A stretch of 64,000 bases of DNA from an uncultured Gammaproteobacteria bacterium (lineage in GTDB: Bacteria; Pseudomonadota; Gammaproteobacteria; Pseudomonadales; Porticoccaceae). Each line of letters opens with the position of its first letter. Position 1 is the first letter of the stretch. Of the stretch, positions 55,433-63,398 are shown in pieces. The DNA lies in contig CAJXQR010000001.1 in the NCBI GenBank assembly GCA_913058345.1, positions 1 to 64,000 on the forward strand, read 5' to 3'. A program made the position numbers and the translations under genes. Below the pieces are notes generated by a model. That model searched no databases. It was not told the DNA's origin and saw nothing but the letters and a program-made list of their open reading frames with translations.

Positions 55433-55774
55433 ATGAAAAAAACCGATAAGAAATATGAAAAGGCGATTAGAGAGGCGCTCACTGGGGCCTGTGATATTGC
55501 CCTCGATGAAGTGCCAGGCTTTAAGTGGCTGACTCACAAGGTTAACTATAGCTGCTTTCCCGACTCTCTCGCAGTGGTTTGTATATTTGATACGAATAGC
55601 GATTTGGCCAATGCATTATTGGCTCAACAAGATGATTTTTTACGCAGTGTCATTCGTGAAAAGTTAAGTGCTGCGGGTATCTCTATCAAGGATATGGCGC
55701 GGCAGGTTCGTTTTGATACCGAAGAGGCCTGTGCACTCGAACAGGGTGGCAGGTGGCAGGAGCGTTTGAGATAA
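55433..55774 (+). CDS. conserved hypothetical protein (gammaproteobacterial)
   Basis: A 113-residue soluble protein beginning MKKTDKKYEKAIREALTGAC. The VPGFKWLTHKVNYSCFPDSL and CIFDTNSDL segments and the ISIKDMARQVRFDTEEAC end look like a short family present in pseudomonads, sometimes labelled Fis-type regulator without good reason. I see no helix-turn-helix. No known function. It lies 50 bases after ytoQ on the same strand. Confidence 0.7.
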   Translation: MKKTDKKYEKAIREALTGACDIALDEVPGFKWLTHKVNYSCFPDSLAVVCIFDTNSDLANALLAQQDDFLRSVIREKLSAAGISIKDMARQVRFDTEEACALEQGGRWQERLR

Positions 55775-55854
55775 AGGGTCAATAGTTCGGGCTAAACTAT
55801 TTCTGCCTGTTCGCAACAATGACGTGTCTTGTAGTTGGAGAGTGGGATTGTAAT

Positions 55855-56622
55855 ATGAGTCAGATTAAACACGAAAATAAAGAAACTTATCAGGCCATTC
55901 ACACGCCCGAGAAGATTGCTAGTCGTTTGCAGGATGGCCCCAGCTCCGTTTATCTCAAAGATTTTGTCTACGGCGCTATCGATGGTGCGGTAACGACCTT
56001 TGCTGTCGTAGCGGGTGTAGCGGGGGCGGGCATGTCGGCTGGTGTGATCATTATTTTGGGTTTTGCTAATTTACTCGCCGATGGTTTTAGTATGGCTGTT
56101 AGTAATTATCTTGGCACGCGGGCGGAGAACCAGTTTCGTGCTGAGACCCGCAAGCGAGAACAGGACGAAATTCACAAGTGGCCCGCTGGTGAACGGGAAG
56201 AGGTGCGGCAAATTTATGCCTTAAAGGGTTTCGAGGGCGAGCTGCTCGATCAAGTTGTTGCTGTCATTACAGCCGACCATGAGCGTTGGATCGACACCAT
56301 GCTGCTGGAAGAACACGGTATGACCCTGCAGGATCATCATCCTGGTAAAGCTGGTTTAGCCACCTTCGTTGCTTTTTCCCTGGTCGGGCTTATTCCTCTA
56401 CTGCCTTATCTTCTCAACTGGATAAGCCCTGGGGCTGTGGTGAGCACTTTTTTCTGGAGCTCTGCTTTAACGGCGGCAGCTTTTCTTTGGGTGGGTGCGG
56501 TGAAAGCCCGCTTTGTTAATCAATCGCGACTCATTGGCGCTGTTGAGACTATCGGCATCGGTGGTATTGCCGCTGTATTGGCCTATGGTGCGGGTGTGCT
56601 GTTGAAGGGTTTAGTTGAATAG
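55855..56622 (+). CDS. VIT1/CCC1 family transporter
   Basis: Membrane protein (255 residues) of the vacuolar iron transporter family, which moves Fe2+ or Mn2+. The first helix block LKDFVYGAIDGAVTTFAVVAG and the second GFANLLADGFSMAVSNYLGTRAE are diagnostic. A cytoplasmic, Glu-rich region (about 110-155, REEVRQIYALKGFEGELLDQ) corresponds to the metal-binding domain. Three more helices follow. The frame opens at 55819, but ATG 55855 gives the typical start. Cargo metal uncertain. The 53-base convergent gap to the M10 gene holds only a GGG/CCC micro-hairpin. Confidence 0.9.
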   Translation: MSQIKHENKETYQAIHTPEKIASRLQDGPSSVYLKDFVYGAIDGAVTTFAVVAGVAGAGMSAGVIIILGFANLLADGFSMAVSNYLGTRAENQFRAETRKREQDEIHKWPAGEREEVRQIYALKGFEGELLDQVVAVITADHERWIDTMLLEEHGMTLQDHHPGKAGLATFVAFSLVGLIPLLPYLLNWISPGAVVSTFFWSSALTAAAFLWVGAVKARFVNQSRLIGAVETIGIGGIAAVLAYGAGVLLKGLVE

Positions 56623-56675
56623 AACAGATTACGGTTATATTGGGTACGGTGCCCATAATTCTCTATTGGCGCAAT

Positions 56676-58223
56676 TTAAATAAAATCATCATTGATAATA
56701 GTCCGCATGGCAGTGAGCACTATCTCATGCTCGGGAAACTGCCCACCTACGGGGTTGCTCACCTCGAGGAAAAATGTTTCGTCACTCTCTGGAATGCTAT
56801 CCGCTATTATTTCGACACCAATAAGAGCACTTGTTTTACCGGCCTCGATAACGGCGAGTCCGCTTGAGGCTATATAATCCTCTCCGGCAATGGCACTGCC
56901 ATCAAGGGTCCTATAATTAACAGTGGCGTCAATATTAAGGGTTTCCGGAAGAGATAATAAAAAATAGTTGATATGATTTTCATTGCCTTCTTGAGGCTTT
57001 AATACGACCTCGCCGGGGTTTTGAGGGATATTTTCGATGTACTGGGCGGTAGCGACGAGTTGGTCATTAAATTGCAGCCACTCAATTTCATTCAATAGAT
57101 CGCTTTCCCCCGTAGCGGGTGTACTTACGGCGAGCTGGCCAAGGCCCTTGTGGTCAACGAAATAATTGGAAAAATTGCCCTCGTAAATAGCGGTATCAAT
57201 ACCTTGACCACCGATCAAAATATTGCTGCCCAGACCGCCCTCAAGTTGATTGTTAAACTGATTGCCGATAAGTATGTCGTCGCCCGAGCCACCAATGGCA
57301 TTTTCGATAATAGCGTCGTAGGCAATAGCGATATTATTGTTCGCCGCTGAAACCACAATGCCAAGGTTGTCGTCCCAGGTTTCCTTGATGCCAATGTCGC
57401 TAAACTCACCGTCATTGAGGTCAACTCGCAGAGGCGTGTTTTGGTTGGAAAGGTCGAAGGTGTCGATGCCGCCGGCATCCCAGATTGTTTGAAATTCTGC
57501 CTGCTCATTACTGAAAACATAGGTGTCGTCGCCAGTTCGAGTAGTGAGATTGGCTCCGTATAAATACTGCATGGCCAGCAGGTCGTACAACATGGGCGTT
57601 GTGGGTTGTACTGGATACCAGTTGTAGGAATAGGGACCCGTCTTGATGAAAGTATTACCTACACCGGCGAAATCATTATTGCTCATGATGCTGTATTGAG
57701 AAGTATTTTCGATACCAATTAAAAGACTGTTGTTATCGTCTTTACTTTCATAGGGATGAGCCAAACCGAGGGCATGGCCGAGCTCGTGGAGTACGGTGGT
57801 ATAGCCGAAAGAACTTGGTTGGTAAGTGCCACCGGCAAAGCGATCTAGCCAGATATCGCCTGCTTCATCAGGTTCACCGGGGATATAAGCCCAGCCGGCT
57901 GCAGTAGGGTTGTCAGTGACAACCTGGCTGAAGGCAATGCGAATATCACCATAAGTAAGGCCATCATCGACTTCAATGAAAGTGATATTAGCGACTTCGG
58001 CCCAAGCGTTTAAGGTCAGGCGGAAAGCATTGATTTGTGAACTATTAAGTGGACTCCAGTTCGAGGGCTCATTGCCGGCGTAATCGTCGACCCAAAAGGC
58101 TGTCCCCTGGGGGATACTGTAGCTCAAGGTAATATGCTCACCAAAACGCGGCCCCCATTGCTGACCGATTAGCAGGCTATCAATCCTATAATCAGCAGAT
58201 AGAGGTGTTGTTATGCTTTTCAT
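56676..58223 (-). CDS. serralysin-like M10 metallopeptidase with RTX and Calx-beta regions
   Basis: Metzincin protease (515 residues). The zinc motif HELGHALGLAH spans 146-156, and the Met-turn is YSIMS (177-181). A serralysin C-domain follows (DTYVFSNEQAEFQTIWDAGG, DTFDLSNQ), then a short set of RTX-like repeats (GGSGDDILIG at 311-320, then ILIGGQGIDTAIY). Residues about 405-513 form a Calx-beta domain (VNYRTLDGSAIAGEDYI, ESDETFFLEVSN, ending INDD). No N-terminal signal peptide, consistent with type I secretion, but no ABC/HlyD/TolC secretion genes lie beside it. AAGGA precedes the ATG. Transcribed toward the VIT gene. Confidence 0.9.
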   Translation of the reverse strand: MKSITTPLSADYRIDSLLIGQQWGPRFGEHITLSYSIPQGTAFWVDDYAGNEPSNWSPLNSSQINAFRLTLNAWAEVANITFIEVDDGLTYGDIRIAFSQVVTDNPTAAGWAYIPGEPDEAGDIWLDRFAGGTYQPSSFGYTTVLHELGHALGLAHPYESKDDNNSLLIGIENTSQYSIMSNNDFAGVGNTFIKTGPYSYNWYPVQPTTPMLYDLLAMQYLYGANLTTRTGDDTYVFSNEQAEFQTIWDAGGIDTFDLSNQNTPLRVDLNDGEFSDIGIKETWDDNLGIVVSAANNNIAIAYDAIIENAIGGSGDDILIGNQFNNQLEGGLGSNILIGGQGIDTAIYEGNFSNYFVDHKGLGQLAVSTPATGESDLLNEIEWLQFNDQLVATAQYIENIPQNPGEVVLKPQEGNENHINYFLLSLPETLNIDATVNYRTLDGSAIAGEDYIASSGLAVIEAGKTSALIGVEIIADSIPESDETFFLEVSNPVGGQFPEHEIVLTAMRTIINDDFI

Positions 58224-58472
58224 GAAGATTCCTTGCTTATCAATGCTCTTTTCTGTCTAGGTTCACTCTGTGTAACGCTCAGTTGAACAAGGCATGGTGG
58301 TTTACGCACGATGCTATTTTAGCTCATAGAGTAGCATTGGCAGGCGCAAAAAACTGAGAATAAAGTGCTATTCCTGGCTGGTTCCACTGGTAGTAAAGCA
58401 TCTGGTGCTGGTAAGCCAGACGGTTTAACTCGCCACCTCTTTCGTCCAGCTTCAATGAGAGGCTTCTGTGCT
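58224..58472. other. intergenic region, arsJ to M10 peptidase
   Basis: About 250 bases between the arsJ stop and the M10 start, both on the minus strand. It should contain the end of the ars transcript and the M10 promoter. Only a weak CCTCT/AGAGG pairing after arsJ was noticed and no good -10/-35 pair. An open minus-strand frame of 86 codons crosses into arsJ; I do not consider it real. Confidence 0.35.
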
Positions 58473-59711
58473 TTACACGCGCTCGTAATGATGCGGTTGT
58501 TGTGCTGTCAATCGCGTTGATAACAGACTGGCCATAACGACAAAGCCAGAGGCCAGTAACAGACATGCTTCCAAACCTTGCCACTGATAGATTAGCCCGG
58601 ATAGTAATGAACCAACCAGGCGCCCACCGGCATTAGCCATGTAGTAAAACCCAACATCCAGAGAGACCCCGTCACGCTGTGCATAGGCGACGATAAGGTA
58701 CGAATGGAGAGAGGAGTTAATGGCAAAGAAGATACCGTAAATGCCTAGCCCAAAGAATAAAACGGTTGCCGGTTCAGCCAGGCGGTAGTGGAGAGCAGTG
58801 GCTATTACCGCGGGGATGAGGCAGAGGGGCAGTATCCAGTGCAATGCCGTTCTCCCGTCGGGACCCTTATCAGGTTTCAAACTACGGCCCAGCTGGGTGA
58901 GTTTTGGTGCGATGGCTTGTACTCCGCCGTAGGCGATAATCCATAGGGCGAGCAAACTGCCAACAGCCGTGTGGCTCCAGCCCAATACACTTTGCAGGTA
59001 GACCGGCAGGGCGACGACAAACCAGATGTCCCTGGAAGCAAAAAGAAAAAACCGTGCCGCTGATAGTCGATTGAGAATGGGGCTTTTTGAAAATAAGTCA
59101 CGAAACTTTGGCTGGTATTCGCTTTTACCCATGCCGCGATCGAGGAGTAGAAAGCTGGCGATGCAAACCAGCATCAAGCCGAGAAATAAAACAAATATAG
59201 CGGCGCGAAAACCGATACTGGAAAGTAGCAGTGCGCCGATAAAAAAACCTACGCCTTTTAAGGTGTTCTTTGATCCGGTGAGCACGGCAATCCAGTGGTA
59301 AAGCTTACCTTGAGCATTGTCGGGCAGCAGTAATTTGATGCTGCTTTTGGCACTCATTTTATTCAGATCTTTGGCAATGCCTGATAGTGCCTGGGCGGCC
59401 ATGACGTAAATAACGGAAAGCCAATCGGGTTCGACTAACAGCATGGCCAAAGCCGCCATTTGCAGGACCAGGCCAACATGCAAGGTGGTATTGAGACCTG
59501 TGTGAGCGGCCAGCCAGCCACCAAATAAATTGGTTAGCATGCCAAAGAATTCATAAAACAAAAATAGCGCAGCGACTTCAAAGGGGCTGTAGCCCAGCTG
59601 ATGAAAATACAAAACCACCAGCATGCGCAGGGCGCCGTCGGTTATGGTAAAGCCCCAGTAACTGAGAGTCACCAGGCCGTATTGGCGGAGGGCGTGGCTC
59701 ATGGGTGACAT
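58473..59711 (-). CDS. arsJ: organoarsenical efflux MFS transporter ArsJ
   Basis: Major facilitator permease (412 residues, 12 helices expected) that exports 1-arseno-3-phosphoglycerate, the product of the neighbouring dehydrogenase. Strong ArsJ marks are TDGALRMLVVLYFHQLGYSP, FYEFFGMLTNLFGGWLAAHTG, ALSGIAKDLNKMSAKSSIKLL and LSAARFFLFASRDIWFVVALPVYLQSVLGW. The ATG overlaps the gap stop codon by one base (TAATG), so the two are co-translated. The pair removes arsenate without an arsenate reductase. Confidence 0.93.
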   Translation of the reverse strand: MSPMSHALRQYGLVTLSYWGFTITDGALRMLVVLYFHQLGYSPFEVAALFLFYEFFGMLTNLFGGWLAAHTGLNTTLHVGLVLQMAALAMLLVEPDWLSVIYVMAAQALSGIAKDLNKMSAKSSIKLLLPDNAQGKLYHWIAVLTGSKNTLKGVGFFIGALLLSSIGFRAAIFVLFLGLMLVCIASFLLLDRGMGKSEYQPKFRDLFSKSPILNRLSAARFFLFASRDIWFVVALPVYLQSVLGWSHTAVGSLLALWIIAYGGVQAIAPKLTQLGRSLKPDKGPDGRTALHWILPLCLIPAVIATALHYRLAEPATVLFFGLGIYGIFFAINSSLHSYLIVAYAQRDGVSLDVGFYYMANAGGRLVGSLLSGLIYQWQGLEACLLLASGFVVMASLLSTRLTAQQPHHYERV

Positions 59712-60763
59712 TACCCTTGCGTTGAATGATTCATAGACGTGCCCACCTTTAGCGCCAGTTCCATCATCCGGTTAACGTAACCCACTTCATTGTCATACCA
59801 GGCGAGAATTTTTACCTGCGTTTTATTGATGACCATGGTCGAGGGCGCATCAATAATGCTGGAGCGAGTGTCGTCGGTGTAATCGACAGAAACCAGAGGC
59901 GTTTCTTCATAGCCTAGAATGCCCTTTAATCTGCTGTTTGCGGCGTCCTGTAAGATCTGGTTCACAAACTCGACGCTAGTTGGGGTTTCAACCTCAAATA
60001 CGCAATCGGTCAGCGAGGCATTCGCCAGGGGTACACGCACTGCGATGCCGTTCAGGCGACCCTTTAATTCGGGGAAAATTTCGGCAATGGCAGTGGCCGA
60101 TCCGGTCGTGGTGGGAATTAACGATAAGCCACTGGCGCGAGCGCGACGTAGATCACTGTGGTATTCATCAAGAATACTCTGGGTGTTGGTGATGTCGTGA
60201 ATGGTGGTGATGCTGCCGTGCTTTATGCCCAGTTCTTTTTGTATGACCTCGACCACTGGCGCCAGACAGTTGGTCGTGCAAGATGCTGCCGTGACGATGT
60301 GGTGCTCTTGAGCCCGATAGAGATGGTCGTTAACGCCCATGACAATATTTAAGGTGCCATCTTTAACGGGTGCGGAGACGACGATCTTTTTTATCCCTTT
60401 ACTTTTTTCCGGTGACGCTACCGGTGGTGTTAATAGTGGCGCCAAAGCGTGCTTTGATTTAAATTTACCCGAGCATTCAAGTAGTAAATTGACATCAGAA
60501 TTAAGCCAGGGGGAGGCCTCTAGTGCTGTATGTTGTGTATAGGTGATGGCTTTGCCGTCAATGACAATCTTGTCGCCATCGACGTCAACGTCGTGGGCCC
60601 AGGTGCGGTGAACGGAGTCATATTTGAGAAGATGAGCCGCAGTGGCAATATCACCGCCTGGCTCGTTGATATGTACAAACTCTAGTTCTGGCCAATTCCA
60701 GGCGGCACGAAGGGCCAGGCGGCCCATGCGGCCAAAACCATTAATCCCAATTTTGATTGTCAT
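59711..60763 (-). CDS. gap: ArsJ-associated glyceraldehyde-3-phosphate dehydrogenase
   Basis: Type I GAPDH (350 residues) forming 1-arseno-3-phosphoglycerate from glyceraldehyde-3-phosphate and arsenate in this context. [17 protein letters not shown] binds NAD; the catalytic Cys162 is in [12 protein letters not shown], and the catalytic His is in the following helix region. [13 protein letters not shown] is conserved at the C-terminus. GAGGA stands 8 bases before the ATG. Lies between arsR and arsJ, which separates it from a housekeeping gapA. Whether it also serves glycolysis is unknown. Confidence 0.93.
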   Translation of the reverse strand: MTIKIGINGFGRMGRLALRAAWNWPELEFVHINEPGGDIATAAHLLKYDSVHRTWAHDVDVDGDKIVIDGKAITYTQHTALEASPWLNSDVNLLLECSGKFKSKHALAPLLTPPVASPEKSKGIKKIVVSAPVKDGTLNIVMGVNDHLYRAQEHHIVTAASCTTNCLAPVVEVIQKELGIKHGSITTIHDITNTQSILDEYHSDLRRARASGLSLIPTTTGSATAIAEIFPELKGRLNGIAVRVPLANASLTDCVFEVETPTSVEFVNQILQDAANSRLKGILGYEETPLVSVDYTDDTRSSIIDAPSTMVINKTQVKILAWYDNEVGYVNRMMELALKVGTSMNHSTQG

Positions 60764-60909
60764 TAGAGTTTCCTCTTCATTGTTTGTCTAAGCGTGAATT
60801 TAGTTAAACGTGTATATGCGTATAAACAAATGTTTTACTTTGCAGCTGTGCGCGTCGATAAATATAAGCGGCCTTGTTGTGTGGCTCCTGACGGTTTAAC
60901 GGTAGTAGT
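60764..60909. other. arsR-gap intergenic region
   Basis: A 146-base gap within the ars unit. It contains the near-palindrome TATATGCGTATA (60813-60824) and the gap ribosome site. A second, weaker regulatory site could lie here, but no dyad like the arsR operator is present. Confidence 0.3.
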
Positions 60910-61251
60910 TTAAGTGCAGTCTCTACTGGCGCAGGTGCTGAATTTTTTAAGATCAGCTTGAAGTGAAACTGAGTTTTCAGCTGACTGGTGAAACAAGGCC
61001 AGCAGCTTATCAATAAAAGGTGACACTTTAATGACCTGATAATAAATCCACACGCCTTCACGGCGTGTGCTAAGCAAGTTGTTATTACGCAAGTAGGCTA
61101 GATGTCGTGACACGACACTTTGTGAGAGCCCCAGGGTATCGACGATGTCGCAGACACAAAGCTCACCCTTGTCGAGCAGTAGGAAAAGGATGCGTAAGCG
61201 CACTGGCTCTGAGAGGCATTTAAACAGGCTGGCGTATTCGTCACTATTCAT
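60910..61251 (-). CDS. arsR: ArsR-type metalloregulatory repressor
   Basis: Winged-helix repressor (113 residues) that leaves DNA on binding As(III). The metal loop ELCVCDIV places Cys32 and Cys34; the third cysteine of E. coli ArsR (Cys37) is replaced by Val, while two Cys lie at the very C-terminus (CASRDC). The DNA-reading helix is SQSVVSRHLAYLRNNNLL. The frame extends to an ATG at 61296, but that would place the start upstream of the promoter and operator, so ATG 61251 is chosen. No Shine-Dalgarno is present. First gene of arsR-gap-arsJ. Confidence 0.93.
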   Translation of the reverse strand: MNSDEYASLFKCLSEPVRLRILFLLLDKGELCVCDIVDTLGLSQSVVSRHLAYLRNNNLLSTRREGVWIYYQVIKVSPFIDKLLALFHQSAENSVSLQADLKKFSTCASRDCT

Positions 61252-61258
61252 CGCGGCA

Positions 61259-61287
61259 ACTATATTTGCAGAGCCAAATATAGTCAA
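61259..61287 (-). promoter_or_regulatory. arsR promoter with embedded operator dyad
   Basis: On the minus strand: -35 TTGACT (61287-61282), 17-base spacer, -10 TATAGT (61264-61259). A perfect 10-base inverted repeat, ACTATATTTG (61259-61268) and CAAATATAGT (61275-61284), with a 6-base centre, runs from the -35 to the -10. ATATTTG-type dyads are usual ArsR-family operators. Transcription should start about 7 bases past the -10, that is at or next to the A of the ATG at 61251, giving a leaderless mRNA. Confidence 0.75.
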
Positions 61288-61453
61288 GTTGTCCAAGGCT
61301 TACTTCTCGCCTTACATCAAGCAGCGTTGTCGTTATTTAGTTCTGTAGCGCAGCGTTACAATCCTGCTTAACGACTATCGATAGCGCAACTTTCAGATGA
61401 CGGATGGCGATGGCCTTGAACCGCTGTTACCGATTATGGTCTACTGGTTCGAT
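61288..61453. other. divergent intergenic region, arsR to metal-efflux genes
   Basis: About 166 bases. A plus-strand -10-like TACAAT (61357-61362) with a weak TTATTT -35, 18 bases earlier, may start the efflux operon. No MerR-type long spacer dyad or copper box was recognised. The plus-strand frame has an earlier ATG at 61397, possible as an alternative start of the next gene. Confidence 0.3.
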
Positions 61454-61915
61454 ATGAGCAGAAATAAAACAATAAGCCACCAGAGGAAGGGCGCATCGTT
61501 GTCTTCTTTCAGAAAACGTTTGTCCTATGGGCTGGCTTTACTGTTTGTTTTTGTTTCCTTCAATCCAGCTCAAGCGAGGATGATGATGGGGCAGGGCGTC
61601 ATGGGTGTGGGTACTATGGCTATCAGTGACGCTGCTGTGCCGACTGGCACTGTTTTGAATAGCTTTTCTCTCCATCACAGAAAGACGGGGGAGAGCAGTC
61701 ACCATCATCCAATGGCTATCAATATGGACAACATGAGTACGACAGGTGATTGCCAGTCTGAGTGTGATTGTTGCCCGGGCTTGTGCTCTGTTTATCTGCC
61801 GAATAACGTGGCGGCATCAAACTTCCCTCCCTCTAATCTTGCATTGGCTGAGTCGGCCTTTCAAGGCACCGTTGGCACTCGTACCCGCTTGTTCCGTCCC
61901 CCCATTTCCCACTAA
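61454..61915 (+). CDS. secreted Cys/His/Met-rich small protein (DUF2946/CopL-like)
   Basis: Predicted periplasmic protein of 153 residues (172 if the ATG at 61397 is used). A basic N-terminus and hydrophobic helix (LSYGLALLFVFVSF) end at AQA, a good signal-peptidase site. The mature part begins RMMMGQGVMG, has SHHHPMAINMDNM, and a cysteine cluster CQSECDCCPGLC. Such Met/His/Cys-rich proteins occur at the start of copper or heavy-metal efflux operons and are likely metal binders. The resemblance to DUF2946 or CopL is by pattern only. Precedes a TolC-type and a CusB-like gene. Confidence 0.65.
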   Translation: MSRNKTISHQRKGASLSSFRKRLSYGLALLFVFVSFNPAQARMMMGQGVMGVGTMAISDAAVPTGTVLNSFSLHHRKTGESSHHHPMAINMDNMSTTGDCQSECDCCPGLCSVYLPNNVAASNFPPSNLALAESAFQGTVGTRTRLFRPPISH

Positions 61916-61927
61916 GACAGGATAGCT

Positions 61928-62003
61928 GCGCCTGTACATAGGCGCCACTGGATAGTGGGAGCTGTTATTTCGCTCCTGATTATGTCAACCGCCACTTGGC
62001 GGT
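61928..62003 (+). other. three successive hairpins between the secreted protein and TolC-type genes
   Basis: Perfect inverted repeats GCGCCT/AGGCGC (61928-61945), GGAGC/GCTCC (61958-61976) and ACCGCC/GGCGGT (61988-62003). None is followed by a T-run. They may modulate read-through or mRNA decay between the first gene and the efflux genes. Confidence 0.45.
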
Positions 62004-62078
62004 CACATGACTTTATTGGCTGTTTGCACGCTTCTTCAGGTCGTGTAATGGCTAATGAATTTAATATCGAGAGCAGAA

Positions 62079-63398
62079 ATGAAAAATGCAGTCATTGGTT
62101 TGACGTTAATAGCGCTGGGCTTTATTAACGAGAGCCGCGCAGAACCAGCAGCTGGTCCTCACTTGACTTTGGGTTTACAGCAAGCGATTGCTTATGCCGT
62201 TAGCAATGACCCCTGGTTAAAGGGCAGTGCACTTAACGAGCGAGCCCTATTAGCGGAAAGTGTCGCCGATGGGGAACTACCTGATCCGAGTTTAAGTATG
62301 GGGCTTTTTAACCTGGCGACCGATACATTTGATTTTGACCAGGAGCCGATGAGCCAGTTTACAGTGGCGTTTGCGCAAAACTTTCCCCGTGGCGATACCT
62401 TGCAATTAAAGCGTCGTCAGAAACGCCAACAAAGCTCGGCTTATCCCTTTTTGCGTGCAGATAGAAAAGCTCGGGTCGCCTTAAAAGTGAGCTTACTCTG
62501 GCTTGACACTTTCCTGGCTCGCCAGAGCGTGGCTTTAATTGAAAATAACCGGCATTTATTTGAGCAGTTGGTTGATGTCGCCCATGCTAACTACACGAGC
62601 ACATCGGGTTTGACTCGCCAGCAAGATATGATTCGAGCCGAGCTCGAACTGAGCAGGCTTGATGACCGACTGAGCCGTCTTTGGCAAGCTCACGATGCCG
62701 CGCAACAGGCGCTCGGTGAATGGCTGCCCGCAACACTTTTGAAGAGAGCCTTACCTGACAACCTGCAAACCAGCAACCTGATTCTCAAAGGTGTTGACGA
62801 TAAACAACAGATGCATGCGCATATTGTTAAACACCCTCGAGTGCAAGCTCTAGACCGCAACATCGTGGTCAGCGCCACTGAAATAGAACTGGCCAGGCAG
62901 CACTATAAACCCGAGTGGGGTATCAATGCGGCCTATGCTTACCGTGACGATGGACCGGGGGAAGATGATCGCTCAAATTTTATTTCCATGGCTTTCACCG
63001 TTGACTTACCGCTATTTACGGCCAACCGGCAAGATCGTCGCGTTTCAGCAGCCAGTGATCGTCGAGCGGCGGCCCAAACGGAACGGGTTCTACTTCTGCG
63101 CGAATTGATGGCGGGCTTTAGGCAGACAGTCGCAGAATTACTGCGTTTAGATGAGCGTTTAACACGATACCAGGACTATTTGATGCCGCAGGTACACGAT
63201 CAGGCCGATGCGATTCTGGCGTCTTACAGGTCTGACGGCGGCGATTTTGCCGAAGTAGTGCGCGCCCACATTGCTGAGTTAAATACCCGGGTTATGGCCT
63301 TGCAGCTCAAGGTAGAACGTCAAAAAACACTGGCAAAAATGCAGTATTTTCTTGGGGCTAATAGTGTGGCTGAGCCATTAGAAGGAGAATTAAAATGA
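62079..63398 (+). CDS. TolC-family outer membrane efflux protein (CusC/CzcC-like)
   Basis: Outer-membrane channel component of a tripartite pump (439 residues from ATG 62079; 447 from 62055). A short signal peptide (LTLIALGFINESRA) is followed by two repeats of long amphipathic helices, with AYAVSNDPWLKG opening repeat one and VKHPRVQALDRNIVVSA the second (here written as IVKHPRVQALDRN). No lipobox Cys is seen at the cleavage site, unlike CusC. Its TGA overlaps the adaptor ATG (ATGA), so the two are translationally coupled. Confidence 0.88.
   Translation: MKNAVIGLTLIALGFINESRAEPAAGPHLTLGLQQAIAYAVSNDPWLKGSALNERALLAESVADGELPDPSLSMGLFNLATDTFDFDQEPMSQFTVAFAQNFPRGDTLQLKRRQKRQQSSAYPFLRADRKARVALKVSLLWLDTFLARQSVALIENNRHLFEQLVDVAHANYTSTSGLTRQQDMIRAELELSRLDDRLSRLWQAHDAAQQALGEWLPATLLKRALPDNLQTSNLILKGVDDKQQMHAHIVKHPRVQALDRNIVVSATEIELARQHYKPEWGINAAYAYRDDGPGEDDRSNFISMAFTVDLPLFTANRQDRRVSAASDRRAAAQTERVLLLRELMAGFRQTVAELLRLDERLTRYQDYLMPQVHDQADAILASYRSDGGDFAEVVRAHIAELNTRVMALQLKVERQKTLAKMQYFLGANSVAEPLEGELK

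Noticed and set aside
58324-58584. Minus-strand open frame of 86 codons downstream of and overlapping arsJ
   Set aside because: Its 5' half lies inside arsJ in another frame, no ribosome site is seen, and the translation matches nothing I know.
60804-61061. Minus-strand open frame of 85 codons overlapping arsR and the arsR-gap gap
   Set aside because: Mostly a shifted reading of arsR, whose helix-turn-helix and metal motifs are in the other frame.
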